A stretch of 44,239 nucleotides of DNA from an uncultured Faecalibacterium sp. (GTDB lineage: Bacteria; Bacillota; Clostridia; Oscillospirales; Ruminococcaceae), in the NCBI GenBank assembly GCA_944386015.1, contig CALWZK010000014.1, forward strand, positions 1-44,239, read 5' to 3'. The position numbers were made by a program, and so were the translations under genes. The notes beneath the pieces are model-generated. The model was not told where the DNA came from. It was given only the letters and a program-made list of their open reading frames with translations, and did no database searches. Position 1 is the first letter of the stretch; every line of letters starts with the position of its first letter. Positions 17,180 to 26,140 of the stretch are shown here, in pieces.

Positions 17180-19048
17180 ATGGTGCGGCGGGCGCTGCTG
17201 TTTTTGATCGACCTCTTCATCGTATGCTTCAGCTTTTATCTGGGACTGCTGCTGCGCGCCGACGGTGCGCCGGAGATCGACACCTGGTGGCCCCACAACC
17301 TGGCCCTTCTTTATAAGAACCTGCCCTGGATCGCAGCCCTGTATATGCTGTCCTTCCTGGTGGGGGGCCTGTATTCCATCCTGTGGAAATATGCCAGCGA
17401 GCGGGATCTGATCCGCCTGGCTGTCATGGTGGCGGTGCCCACCGTGGCGGTCTACTTTGTCAACCGCCTGCTGATCCACGGCGTGCTGTTCAACTCGGCC
17501 AACTGCATTGCGGCGGTGTTTGTCCTGCTGTTTGTGGGCGGCACCCGGATGGCCTGGCGGATGTTCCTGGATCATCCCATCGGGTCAGCCCTGCGCGGGG
17601 TCCCCAGCAACGACCCCAACCGTCCCATGCTGATTGTGGGCGCCGGTGAGGCCGGCGCCTGGGCCATCAACGTCTGCAAATCCAACAAGACCTACGGCCG
17701 CCCGGTGGTGGTGGCAGACGACGCCCCCGAAAAGCTCAATCAGACCATCCATGGCGTGCCGGTCAAGGGTACCCTGGAGGATATCCCCGAGCTGTGCGCC
17801 CGCTACAACATCTATGGCATCATCATCGCCATCCCCACCCTGCGGGGCAGCCGGCTGAACCATGTGATTGACCTGTGCACCTCCACCCACTGCAAGGTGC
17901 AGATCCTCAGCGACCCCCAGTCGGTGGGGGCGGGCAGCACCCCCAAGAACGCCTTCCGCGAGCTGAACACCGCCGACTTCCTGTCCCGGGACGAAGTGAC
18001 CCTGGACACCGAAAAAATCAGCGGCTACCTGAAAGACAAGGTGGTGCTGGTCACCGGCGGCGGCGGCAGCATCGGCAGCGAACTGTGCCGCCAGGTGATG
18101 CGGTTCAGCCCTGCCAAACTGCTGATTTTCGACATCTACGAGAACTGCGCCTATGAGCTGCTGATGGAGCTGCAGCGCAAGTACGGCCGCCAGGCCCCCA
18201 TCGAGGTGCTGATCGGCTCCATCCGGGACAAAAAGCGGCTGGACGAAGTGTTTGAGACCTACCACCCCCAGGTGGTGTTCCACGCAGCAGCCCACAAGCA
18301 TGTGCCCCTGATGGAGGTCAGCCCCGCCGAGGCAGTCAAGAACAACGTCATGGGCACCAAGAACCTGCTGACCAGTGCCAGCGAGCACGGGGTGGAGCGG
18401 CTGGTCCAGCTGTCCACCGACAAGGCGGTCAACCCCACCAGCGTCATGGGCTGCACCAAGCGGCTGTGCGAGATGCTGATCCAGACCTTCGCCCAGAACA
18501 CCGATATGAAGTGCGTGGCGGTGCGTTTCGGCAACGTGCTGGGCAGCCACGGCAGCGTCATCCCGCTGTTTGAGGCCCAGATCAAGCAGGGCGGCCCGGT
18601 GACCCTGACCGACGAGAACATCGAGCGGTATTTCATGACCATCCCCGAGGCGGCCCAGCTGGTGCTGCAGGCCGGCGCCCTGGCTGAGAGCGGCAGCATC
18701 TACGTGCTGGATATGGGCGAGCCGGTGAAGATCATCGACCTGGCCCGCCAGATGATCCGCTTCTACGGCTACGAGCCGGGGAAGGACATCGAGATCAAGG
18801 TGGTGGGCCTGCGCCCCGGCGAGAAGCTCTATGAGGAGCTGATGATGGACGAGGAGCAGGACAAGATGCGCCGCACCGAACACAACAAGATTTTTGTGGC
18901 GCCCCCCCGTGACATCAAGCTGGATGTGTTCTACCAGCAGCTGCAGGATCTGTTCCACGCCGCCGAGCACAACGACGACGGCGTTGTGGAGCAGCTGCAG
19001 AAGATGATCCCCACCTTTACCCCGGTGCGGGACAGCCTGAAAAAGTAA
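17180..19048 (+). CDS. CapD/FlaA1-like membrane nucleotide-sugar 4,6-dehydratase/epimerase
   Basis: Probable UDP-GlcNAc-type 4,6-dehydratase that makes deoxy-sugar precursors for surface polysaccharide or glycoprotein. Seen in the 622-residue protein: four N-terminal membrane helices within residues 1-125; a first nucleotide-binding domain (GAGEAG, 154-159); and the extended SDR domain with VTGGGGSIGSE (291-301), LSTDKAVNP (about 411-419) and SVMGCTKR, in which Met (423) takes the place of the usual SDR Tyr before Lys 427, as is normal for this family. The start is uncertain. The ATG at 17180 gives the typical short basic end before the first helix, while a TTG at 17147 with AGAGG 8 bases upstream is possible. 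lysA follows after 47 bases without a terminator. Confidence 0.9.
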   Translation: MVRRALLFLIDLFIVCFSFYLGLLLRADGAPEIDTWWPHNLALLYKNLPWIAALYMLSFLVGGLYSILWKYASERDLIRLAVMVAVPTVAVYFVNRLLIHGVLFNSANCIAAVFVLLFVGGTRMAWRMFLDHPIGSALRGVPSNDPNRPMLIVGAGEAGAWAINVCKSNKTYGRPVVVADDAPEKLNQTIHGVPVKGTLEDIPELCARYNIYGIIIAIPTLRGSRLNHVIDLCTSTHCKVQILSDPQSVGAGSTPKNAFRELNTADFLSRDEVTLDTEKISGYLKDKVVLVTGGGGSIGSELCRQVMRFSPAKLLIFDIYENCAYELLMELQRKYGRQAPIEVLIGSIRDKKRLDEVFETYHPQVVFHAAAHKHVPLMEVSPAEAVKNNVMGTKNLLTSASEHGVERLVQLSTDKAVNPTSVMGCTKRLCEMLIQTFAQNTDMKCVAVRFGNVLGSHGSVIPLFEAQIKQGGPVTLTDENIERYFMTIPEAAQLVLQAGALAESGSIYVLDMGEPVKIIDLARQMIRFYGYEPGKDIEIKVVGLRPGEKLYEELMMDEEQDKMRRTEHNKIFVAPPRDIKLDVFYQQLQDLFHAAEHNDDGVVEQLQKMIPTFTPVRDSLKK

Positions 19049-19095
19049 CTGCGGGCTACAGGGCCCGAAGTCAATATGAGAGGGATGTGGATTCT

Positions 19096-20397
19096 ATGGA
19101 AAAGAAACCGTTTGTAACCGAGGCCCAGGTGCAGAATATTCTGCCCGACGTGCCCACCCCCTTCCACATTTACGATGAGAAGGGCATCCGGGAGAACGCC
19201 CGCCGGATCAACAAGGCGTTCAGCTGGAACAAAGGCTTCAAGGAGTACTTTGCCGTCAAGGCCCTGCCCAACCCCTATATCCTGCAGATCCTGCGGGAAG
19301 AGGGCTGCGGCGTGGACTGCTCGTCCCTCACCGAGCTGATGCTCAGCGAGGCAGTGGGCTTTTCGGGGGATGAGATCATGTTCTCCTCCAACCAGACCCC
19401 CAGCGAGGATATGAAGAAGGCCTATGACCTGGGCGCCTACATCAACCTGGATGACGCCACCATGGTGGGCTTCCTGGAGCGGGTGGCCGGTGTGCCTGAG
19501 ACGGTGTTCTGCCGCTACAACCCCGGCGGAACCTTCAGCCTGGGGGAGAGCGAGGAAGGCTTCCAGGTGATGGACAAGCCCGGCGATGCCAAGTACGGCA
19601 TGACCGAGGAGCAGATGGTGGAGAGCTTCAAGCAGCTGAAGGCCAAGGGCGCCAAAAACTTCGGCATCCACGCCTTCCTGGCCTCCAACACCATCTCGGA
19701 TGACTACTACCCCGAGCTGGCCGGCATCCTGTTCAGCCTGGCGGTGCGGGTGTCCAGGGCAGCGGACGTCCACATCGGCTATATCAACCTGTCGGGCGGC
19801 GTGGGCATCCCTTACCGCCCCGAGCAGCGGGAAAACGACATCTTCGCCATCGGCGAAGGGGTCCGCAAAAAGTTCGAGGAGATCCTGGTGCCCGCCGGCA
19901 TGGGGGATGTGGCCATCTTCACCGAGCTGGGCCGCTTTATGACCGGCCCCTACGGCGCCCTGATTGCCACCGCCATCCACGAAAAGCACATCTATAAGGA
20001 GTATATCGGCCTGGACGCCTGCGCCGCCAACCTGATGCGCCCCGCCATGTACGGCGCTTACCATCACATCACGGTGCTGGGCAAGGAAGATGCCCCCTGC
20101 GACCACAAGTACGACGTGGTGGGCGGCCTGTGCGAGAACAACGACAAGTTTGCCATCGACCGGATGCTGCCCAAGATCGACATCGGCGATCTGATCTATA
20201 TCCACGACACCGGCGCCCACGGCTCGGCCATGGGCTACAACTACAACGGCAAGCTCCGCAGCGCCGAGGTGCTGCTGTGCGAGGATGGGGAGCACCGGCT
20301 GATCCGCCGGGCCGAGACCCCCCACGACTACTTTGCCACCCTGGATTTCTCCCCCTTCTTCAAGGAGATGTTCCCCGGGGATTTTGAGGAAAAATAA
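19096..20397 (+). CDS. lysA: Diaminopimelate decarboxylase (PLP fold-type III)
   Basis: Converts meso-diaminopimelate to lysine and CO2 with pyridoxal phosphate. The 433-residue protein has the alanine-racemase-like barrel. The PLP Lys is in YFAVKALPNP. A glycine loop reads SGGVGIPY where GGGxGIPY is usual. ELGRFMTGPYG replaces the more common EPGR block. The C-terminal domain carries CENNDKF and GAHGSAMGYNYNG for substrate and PLP contact. It matches a divergent clostridial LysA branch; a related amino-acid decarboxylase is a less likely alternative. The ATG at 19096 has AGAGGG upstream; the GTG at 19087 is only two bases from that RBS. It is probably transcribed with the CapD-like gene. Confidence 0.87.
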   Translation: MEKKPFVTEAQVQNILPDVPTPFHIYDEKGIRENARRINKAFSWNKGFKEYFAVKALPNPYILQILREEGCGVDCSSLTELMLSEAVGFSGDEIMFSSNQTPSEDMKKAYDLGAYINLDDATMVGFLERVAGVPETVFCRYNPGGTFSLGESEEGFQVMDKPGDAKYGMTEEQMVESFKQLKAKGAKNFGIHAFLASNTISDDYYPELAGILFSLAVRVSRAADVHIGYINLSGGVGIPYRPEQRENDIFAIGEGVRKKFEEILVPAGMGDVAIFTELGRFMTGPYGALIATAIHEKHIYKEYIGLDACAANLMRPAMYGAYHHITVLGKEDAPCDHKYDVVGGLCENNDKFAIDRMLPKIDIGDLIYIHDTGAHGSAMGYNYNGKLRSAEVLLCEDGEHRLIRRAETPHDYFATLDFSPFFKEMFPGDFEEK

Positions 20398-20410
20398 TCC
20401 AGCATAAAAC

Positions 20411-20456
20411 AAAGGCCCCGGCCGGGATGCACAGCGCACCCTGGCCGGGGCTTTTT
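20411..20456 (+). terminator. Intrinsic terminator after lysA
   Basis: Strong stem AAAGGCCCCGGCC / GGCCGGGGCTTTTT, with a T run on the plus strand. The opposite strand also has TTTGTTTT after the stem, so it may also end comM transcripts arriving from the other side. Confidence 0.92.
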
Positions 20457-20473
20457 GATTGCATGTTGAAAGG

Positions 20474-22018
20474 TTACCGGACTTCCAGCTTGTCCTGCAT
20501 CCGGTACTGGAGGGCTTCCAGCAGGGCCTCCTGGCCGATCATTTCACTGCCCGCCAGGTCGGCGATGGTGCGGGCCACCCGCAGCAGCCGGTCGTGGGAA
20601 CGGGCCGACAGCCCCAGCCGGGTGTAGGCCGCCCGGAGCACCTGCTGGGCTTCGGGGGTCAGGCGGCAGACCTGCCGCACCTGGCCGGCGGCCAGCTGGG
20701 CATTGCAGTGAACCCCGGTGTAGCCCAGGGAGGCAAACCGCTTGGTCTGGATGGCCCGGGCTGCCAGCACCTGGGTGCGGAGCTGGGCGCTGCTCTCCCC
20801 CTGGCCGGTGCCGTGGAGCTCGTTGAAGGAGATGGGGTCCATCTCGACGCACAGGTCAATCCGGTCCAGCAGCGGCCCCGAGATCCGGCTGCGGTACTGG
20901 CGGACGGCGTTGGGGGAGCAGGTGCAGGACCGGCTGGGGTGGCCGTAGTAGCCGCACTTGCAGGGGTTCATGGCGGCCACCAGCTGGAACCGGCTGGGGT
21001 AGGTGGCGCTGCCGGCGGCCCGGCTGATGGTGATCCGGCCGTCCTCCAGGGGCTGGCGCAGCACCTCCAGGCTCTCCCGGGAAAACTCCGGCAGCTCGTC
21101 CAGGAACAGGACCCCCGCGTTGGCCAGGCTGCACTCCCCGGGGCGGAACTGGCTGCCGCCGCCGGCCAGGGAGACCGGGCTGGCGGAGTGGTGGGGGCTG
21201 CGGAAGGGCCGGGCGGTCATCAGGCCGCTGCCCCGGGGCAGCAGCCCCGCCACCGAATAGATCTTGGCGGTCTCCACCGATTCCTCCCGGCTCATGGGGG
21301 GAAGGATGCCGGGCAGCCGCTTGGCCAGCATGGATTTGCCGGTGCCGGGGGCGCCGATCATCAGGATGTTGTGGCCGCCCGCCGCCGCCACCACCATGGC
21401 CCGCCGGGCCACCGTCTGGCCCAGCACATCTGCAAAGTCAGGGTAGGCGGCCCAGCTCTGGTCGGGCTGGAAGGGCAGAGGCAGGGTGGGGGTCAGGGGC
21501 GCCCGGCCATCCAGGGCGTGAATCACCTGGTTGACGTTCTCGGCGCCGTAAACCTGCATCTCCGAGTCGCCGCAGGCCTCTGCCGCCTCGGCGGCGTTGG
21601 CGGCGGGAAGGTAGAGGGCCCGGATGCCCTTTTCAGCGGCGGCCAGGGCCATGGGCAGCACCCCCGCCACCGGCCGCAGGGAACCGTCCAGGGCAACCTC
21701 CCCCAAAAAGGCGGCGTCGGCTTTGGGCGGGTCGATCTGCCCCGAGGAGGCCAGCACCGCCAGCAGCAGGGGCAGGTCATAGACGGGCCCCGTTTTGCGC
21801 ACATCGGCGGGGGCCAGGTTGACGGTCACCCGGCCCGAGGGCCAGCGGTACCGCAGATTCCGGGCCGCCGCCCGGACCCGGTCGGCGCTCTCCCGCACCG
21901 CCGAATCGGGCAGGCCCACGATGGAAAAAGCGTCCATCCCGCCCGACACATCGGCTTCCACGGCGACGCCGAAGCCCTCCAGTCCATGGAGGCCGAAACT
22001 TTTCAACACAGCATACAT
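20474..22018 (-). CDS. comM: ComM/YifB family Mg-chelatase-like AAA+ ATPase
   Basis: AAA+ helicase-like protein; ComM of Gram-negative bacteria promotes branch migration during natural transformation. The 514-residue protein shows an N-terminal Lon-protease-like domain (about 1-170, GLPDSAVRES), Walker A GAPGTGKS (222-229), the RSPHHS block (274-279), Walker B LFLDELPEF (305-313) and a Cys cluster (354, 356, 366, 368) in the PCKCGYYGHP region. GGGAGGAGGG precedes the ATG. It starts 27 bases after the pseudouridine synthase stop, so the two form an operon. The role in this organism, possibly uptake or recombination of DNA, is inferred from the family. Confidence 0.93.
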   Translation of the reverse strand: MYAVLKSFGLHGLEGFGVAVEADVSGGMDAFSIVGLPDSAVRESADRVRAAARNLRYRWPSGRVTVNLAPADVRKTGPVYDLPLLLAVLASSGQIDPPKADAAFLGEVALDGSLRPVAGVLPMALAAAEKGIRALYLPAANAAEAAEACGDSEMQVYGAENVNQVIHALDGRAPLTPTLPLPFQPDQSWAAYPDFADVLGQTVARRAMVVAAAGGHNILMIGAPGTGKSMLAKRLPGILPPMSREESVETAKIYSVAGLLPRGSGLMTARPFRSPHHSASPVSLAGGGSQFRPGECSLANAGVLFLDELPEFSRESLEVLRQPLEDGRITISRAAGSATYPSRFQLVAAMNPCKCGYYGHPSRSCTCSPNAVRQYRSRISGPLLDRIDLCVEMDPISFNELHGTGQGESSAQLRTQVLAARAIQTKRFASLGYTGVHCNAQLAAGQVRQVCRLTPEAQQVLRAAYTRLGLSARSHDRLLRVARTIADLAGSEMIGQEALLEALQYRMQDKLEVR

Positions 22019-22045
22019 GGATGAACCCTCCTCCCATAGAATCGG

Positions 22046-23032
22046 TCAGCCCTCGGTTTTGGATTTGTCCAGGGCGTCAAACTGCCGGAGGATCTGGGGC
22101 TCCTTCAGCTTGATGACCTTCCCGGTGAGATACCGCAGGGTGTTCCCCTCAGGAATCTCCAGAAAGCTGATCCGCACCGCGCACAAAGCCTGGGTTTTGG
22201 CCCCGGCCCGCTCGTTGGCTTTCCGGTTGCCGTACTTGATGTCTCCCAGCACCGGCCGCCCCAGAAAGGCCAGGTGGGCCCGGATCTGATGGGTCCGCCC
22301 GGTGATCAGGCCGATTTTGCACAGGGCGTAGGGCCCGGCGGTCCGCAGCACATCCACATCGGTGATGATCTGCTTGCGGCTGCCGGCCTGGTCCTGGTGG
22401 GCGTGGATGCTGACCTTGTTGTTCTTTTCGTCATGCTCCCACCAGGCGGTGAACCGGCCCCGGGGCGGGATGCCCACCGTGATGGTGTAGTACTCTTTTT
22501 TCAGCCGGTCGGTGCGGATGATCTCGTTCATATCCCGCAGGGCGGCGTAGTTTTTGGCGGCAATCACCAGGCCCTCGGTGCCCCGGTCCAGCCGGTTGCA
22601 CAGGGCGGGGGCAAAGCGGTTTTCCCCGCCGGGCTGATATTCGCCCTTGTCGGTGAGATACTGGGTAAAGGCGTCCACCAGATTGGCGTCCCCGGTGCGG
22701 TCGCTGTGGCACAGCAGGTGGGCGGGCTTGTAGAGGACGGCGATGTTCTGGTCCTCGTAGATCACCTGGACCTTGGGCTGTCTGGGCCGGGCCGGTTTGG
22801 CGGGCCGGGCCGGGGCAGCTTCCGGCGGGAAAAACTCGTCGTTGATGTACAGCTCGATCAGATCGCCGGCGGCCAGCCGGGCGTCGGGGGCGGCCCGCTT
22901 GCCGTTGACCTTGATCCGCTTGTTGCGGAAGCTCTTGTACAGCAGGCTGGTGGGCAGGCCCCGGGTCACGCTCTGGACAAAGCGGGACAGGCGGACCCCC
23001 TCGTCGTTGGCGGTTGCGGTAAATTGTTTCAT
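22046..23032 (-). CDS. RluA-family pseudouridine synthase with S4 domain
   Basis: Isomerises uridine to pseudouridine in rRNA or tRNA. The 328-residue protein has an N-terminal S4 RNA-binding domain (about 10-65) and a Pro/Ala/Arg-rich linker (about 70-88). The RluA/RluC/RluD catalytic domain follows, with CNRLDRGTEGLV (145-156), where Asp 149 is the catalytic residue, and GRTHQIRAHL further on. I use the ATG at 23032 because AGGA lies 8 bases upstream and a promoter starts transcription near 23050; the longer reading to 23089 would begin upstream of that point. The RluC/RluD subtype cannot be fixed by eye. First gene of an operon with comM. Confidence 0.92.
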   Translation of the reverse strand: MKQFTATANDEGVRLSRFVQSVTRGLPTSLLYKSFRNKRIKVNGKRAAPDARLAAGDLIELYINDEFFPPEAAPARPAKPARPRQPKVQVIYEDQNIAVLYKPAHLLCHSDRTGDANLVDAFTQYLTDKGEYQPGGENRFAPALCNRLDRGTEGLVIAAKNYAALRDMNEIIRTDRLKKEYYTITVGIPPRGRFTAWWEHDEKNNKVSIHAHQDQAGSRKQIITDVDVLRTAGPYALCKIGLITGRTHQIRAHLAFLGRPVLGDIKYGNRKANERAGAKTQALCAVRISFLEIPEGNTLRYLTGKVIKLKEPQILRQFDALDKSKTEG

Positions 23033-23056
23033 GGCATTATTCCTCACTTTAGAACC

Positions 23057-23085
23057 ATGATAAACGATTTGCGGGTGCAAGTCAA
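23057..23085 (-). promoter_or_regulatory. Promoter of the pseudouridine synthase-comM operon
   Basis: Minus strand: TTGACT (23080-23085), 17-base spacer, TATCAT (23057-23062); five of six matches in each box. Confidence 0.75.
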
Positions 23086-23119
23086 TCAAAGAAGAAAATT
23101 TGCCTAAGGGACTTGTCTT

Positions 23120-23149
23120 TTGTCCCGGGGAAAAGTATCCTTATAGAAT
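23120..23149 (+). promoter_or_regulatory. Candidate promoter of radC
   Basis: TTGTCC (23120-23125), 18-base spacer, TAGAAT (23144-23149), about 40 bases before the radC ATG. Moderate match only. Confidence 0.4.
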
Positions 23150-23189
23150 AAAGGAAAACGTCCGGGGATGCCGGGGAAAGGAGAGGGTT

Positions 23190-23957
23190 ATGGCCAGTCA
23201 AAAGGGAATCCATGCGGGCCACCGCCAGCGGATGCATGAGCGGGTGCAGAAGTACGGCCTGGAGAGCCTGGCAGAGCACGAGGCCCTGGAATACCTGCTC
23301 TATTTCACCAACGCCCAGAAGAACACCAACCCCATCGCCCACGCCCTGCTGGAAAAATTCGGGGACCTGGCGGGGGTGCTGGAGGCCAGCGAGGAAGACC
23401 TGTGCAGCGTGGAGGGGGTGGGGCCGGCCTCGGCCCGGCTGCTCCACCTGCTGCCCCAGGTGTCGGCCTATTACCACCGCAGCCGCACCCGGGACCGCCG
23501 CCGGATGAAATCGGTGGAGGAGCTGGGTGCCTATGCCATGGCCCGGTTCCAGGGCATCTCCAAAGAGCGGGTGCTGCTGATCTGCCTGAGCCGCCAGCGG
23601 CGGATCACCTACACCGCCTGGCTCAGCCAGGGGGTGGAAAACCAGGTGGCCCTGCCGGTCCAGGAGGCCATCAGCCAGGCTTTGCGGGTGCAGGCCGACA
23701 GCGCGGTGCTGTGCCACAACCACCCCGGCGGCAACGCCCTGCCCTCCCGGCAGGACCTGGAGGCCACCGCCGAGCTGGCCCGGGGGATGAACACGGTGGG
23801 CATCGAGCTGCTGGACCATCTGATCGTCACCGACACCGAGTACACCTCTCTGCGCCAGCGCTGCGAGATGCCCGTCCTGATGGGGGACAGGGTCCGGCTG
23901 GCCCGCCTGCAGGAGGATCAGGAGGAAGAAGACGAACCCCCGGAGGATGAAACCTGA
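23190..23957 (+). CDS. radC: RadC family JAB/MPN-domain protein
   Basis: Conserved protein named for a once-supposed repair role, now of uncertain function. It has an N-terminal helix-hairpin-helix region (VEGVGPASA, 74-82) and a C-terminal JAMM metalloprotease-like domain with HNHPGG (176-181), Ser 186 and Asp 189, the HxHPxG-S-D metal site. The protein is 255 residues with a very acidic tail. AAAGGAGAGGG immediately precedes the ATG at 23190, so the longer in-frame start at 23100 is not used. uvrB-uvrA follow from their own promoter, so any repair link comes from neighbourhood only. Confidence 0.93.
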   Translation: MASQKGIHAGHRQRMHERVQKYGLESLAEHEALEYLLYFTNAQKNTNPIAHALLEKFGDLAGVLEASEEDLCSVEGVGPASARLLHLLPQVSAYYHRSRTRDRRRMKSVEELGAYAMARFQGISKERVLLICLSRQRRITYTAWLSQGVENQVALPVQEAISQALRVQADSAVLCHNHPGGNALPSRQDLEATAELARGMNTVGIELLDHLIVTDTEYTSLRQRCEMPVLMGDRVRLARLQEDQEEEDEPPEDET

Positions 23958-23985
23958 ATTTTCCCCGGCCCCGGCCGGGAACCTC

Positions 23986-24014
23986 TGTACAGAATACATC
24001 AAACGTGGTATAAT
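23986..24014 (+). promoter_or_regulatory. Promoter of uvrBA
   Basis: TGTACA (23986-23991), 17-base spacer, TATAAT (24009-24014). The -35 box is embedded in the palindrome CTGTACAG. No Bacillus-type LexA box (GAAC-N4-GTTC) is visible. Confidence 0.65.
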
Positions 24015-24082
24015 CAGCAGCAGCGATACAACCATTGATTGTAAAACTGCGCCTTTCGGGCGCTGCAGGGAGGAGGCCGTCT

Positions 24083-26140
24083 ATGGCAGAAGAAACGTTC
24101 AAGCTGGTGTCGCCCTATCAGCCCACCGGCGACCAGCCCGAGGCCATCGAAAAGCTGGTGGAGGGGGTGCAGCGGGGGGACCGCTGCCAGACCCTGCTGG
24201 GGGTCACCGGCAGCGGCAAGACCTTCACCATGGCCAATGTGATTGCCCGGTGCAACCGGCCCACCCTGGTGCTGGCCCACAACAAGACCCTGGCCGCCCA
24301 GCTGTGCACCGAGTTCCGGGCCTTTTTTCCCGAGAACGCGGTGGAGTATTTCGTCAGCTACTACGACTACTACCAGCCCGAGGCCTATATCCCCAGCACC
24401 GACACCTATATTGAAAAGGACAGCGCCATCAACGACGAGATCGACCGCCTGCGCCATTCGGCGACGGCGGCTTTGTCCGAGCGGCGGGACGTCATCATTG
24501 TGGCGTCGGTGTCCTGCATTTACTCCCTGGGCGACCCCATCGACTACCGGAGCATGGTCATCAGCCTGCGCCCCGGCATGGAGATGCCCCGGGACGAGCT
24601 GTGCCGCCGGCTGGTGAACCTGCAGTACGAGCGCAACGACGTCAACTTTGTCCGCAACAAGTTCCGGGTCCGGGGGGACACGGTGGACATCTACCTGGCC
24701 TATATGAGCGAGCTGGCCATCAAGGTGGAGTTTTTCGGGGACGAGATCGACCGGATCACCGAGTTCAACCCCGTCACCGGCACCCGGCAGAATGTGGTGA
24801 AGCATGTGGCCATCTTCCCGGCCAGCCACTATATTGTCAGCGCCGAGAAAAAGGCGGCGGCCATCGAGAAAATCCGGGCCGAGTGTGACCAGCAGGTCAA
24901 GCAGTTCACCGCCGAGGGCAAGCTGATCGAGGCCCAGCGGATTGCCCAGCGCACCAACTACGACATTGAGATGCTCAACGAGGTGGGGATGTGCAAGGGC
25001 ATCGAGAACTATTCGGCGGTGCTGTCGGGCCGTGCGCCGGGCAGCATGCCCACCACCCTGCTGGACTACTTCCCCAAGGATTTTCTGCTGTTTGTGGACG
25101 AGAGCCACGTCACCCTGCCCCAGGTGCGGGCCATGTACGGCGGCGACTACGCCCGGAAAAAGACCCTGGTGGAGTACGGCTTCCGGCTGCCCTCGGCCTT
25201 TGACAACCGCCCCCTCAAGTTTGAGGAGGTGGAGTCCAAGCTGAACCAGATGATCTTTGTGTCGGCCACCCCCGGCCCCTATGAGCGGGAGCACAGCACC
25301 CAGATTGCCCAGCAGGTGATCCGGCCCACCGGCCTGCTGGACCCGGTGATCTCGGTGCGTCCGGTGGAGGGCCAAGTCACCGACCTGCTGGGCGAAATCC
25401 ACGCCCGCACCGCCCGGAATGAGCGGGTGCTGGTCACCACCCTGACCAAAAAGATGGCCGAGGACCTCACCGACTACCTCACCGAGCAGGGGGTCAAGGT
25501 GAAGTATATGCACCACGAGGTGGACACCTTTGAGCGGATGGAGCTGATCCGAGATCTGCGCCTGGGCACCATCGACGTGATCGTGGGCATCAACCTGCTG
25601 CGGGAGGGCCTGGACCTGCCCGAGGTGAGCCTGGTAGCCATCCTGGACGCCGACAAGGAGGGCTTCCTGCGCAGCGAGACCAGCCTGATCCAGACCATCG
25701 GCCGGGCGGCCCGGAATGCCGACGGCCTGGTGATTATGTATGCCGATGAGGTCACCGACAGCATGGAGCGGGCCATCACCGAGACCGAGCGCCGCCGGGC
25801 CATCCAGATGGCCTACAACGAGGCCCACGGCATTGTGCCCAAGACCATCGTCAAGGAAATCCGGGACACCATCGAGATCAGCGACAAGGCGGAGAACGCC
25901 AAGGCCGGCACCCGGCGGATGGGCAAGAAGGAGCGGGAAGCCGCCATCGAGCGGCTGACCCGGGAGATGAAGGAGGCGGCCAAGCTGCTGAACTTCGAGC
26001 ACGCGGCCTTCCTGCGGGACCAGATCGACCGGCTGCGCCGGGGCGAGAACCCCACCACCGACTCGGACGCCGAGACCGAGCGCCGCCAGAACCACGCACA
26101 GACACAGAGAAAAGGAAGAAAATATTTTGGCAAACGATAA
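24083..26140 (+). CDS. uvrB: Excinuclease ABC subunit B
   Basis: DNA-damage verification helicase of nucleotide excision repair: loaded by UvrA, it holds the lesion strand with its beta-hairpin and recruits UvrC. The 685-residue protein has Walker A GVTGSGKT (40-47), the beta-hairpin [10 protein letters not shown] (93-102), the DESH motif, helicase motifs V and VI ([13 protein letters not shown] and QTIGRAARN) and the C-terminal UVR motif ([15 protein letters not shown]) that contacts UvrC. The ATG at 24083 follows GGGAGGAGG. Its last 14 bases overlap uvrA, so the two are translationally coupled. Confidence 0.98.
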   Translation: MAEETFKLVSPYQPTGDQPEAIEKLVEGVQRGDRCQTLLGVTGSGKTFTMANVIARCNRPTLVLAHNKTLAAQLCTEFRAFFPENAVEYFVSYYDYYQPEAYIPSTDTYIEKDSAINDEIDRLRHSATAALSERRDVIIVASVSCIYSLGDPIDYRSMVISLRPGMEMPRDELCRRLVNLQYERNDVNFVRNKFRVRGDTVDIYLAYMSELAIKVEFFGDEIDRITEFNPVTGTRQNVVKHVAIFPASHYIVSAEKKAAAIEKIRAECDQQVKQFTAEGKLIEAQRIAQRTNYDIEMLNEVGMCKGIENYSAVLSGRAPGSMPTTLLDYFPKDFLLFVDESHVTLPQVRAMYGGDYARKKTLVEYGFRLPSAFDNRPLKFEEVESKLNQMIFVSATPGPYEREHSTQIAQQVIRPTGLLDPVISVRPVEGQVTDLLGEIHARTARNERVLVTTLTKKMAEDLTDYLTEQGVKVKYMHHEVDTFERMELIRDLRLGTIDVIVGINLLREGLDLPEVSLVAILDADKEGFLRSETSLIQTIGRAARNADGLVIMYADEVTDSMERAITETERRRAIQMAYNEAHGIVPKTIVKEIRDTIEISDKAENAKAGTRRMGKKEREAAIERLTREMKEAAKLLNFEHAAFLRDQIDRLRRGENPTTDSDAETERRQNHAQTQRKGRKYFGKR

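Noticed and set aside
23986..24014. LexA (SOS) operator before uvrBA
   Set aside because: The Firmicutes consensus GAAC-N4-GTTC is absent; only a CTGTACAG palindrome is seen.
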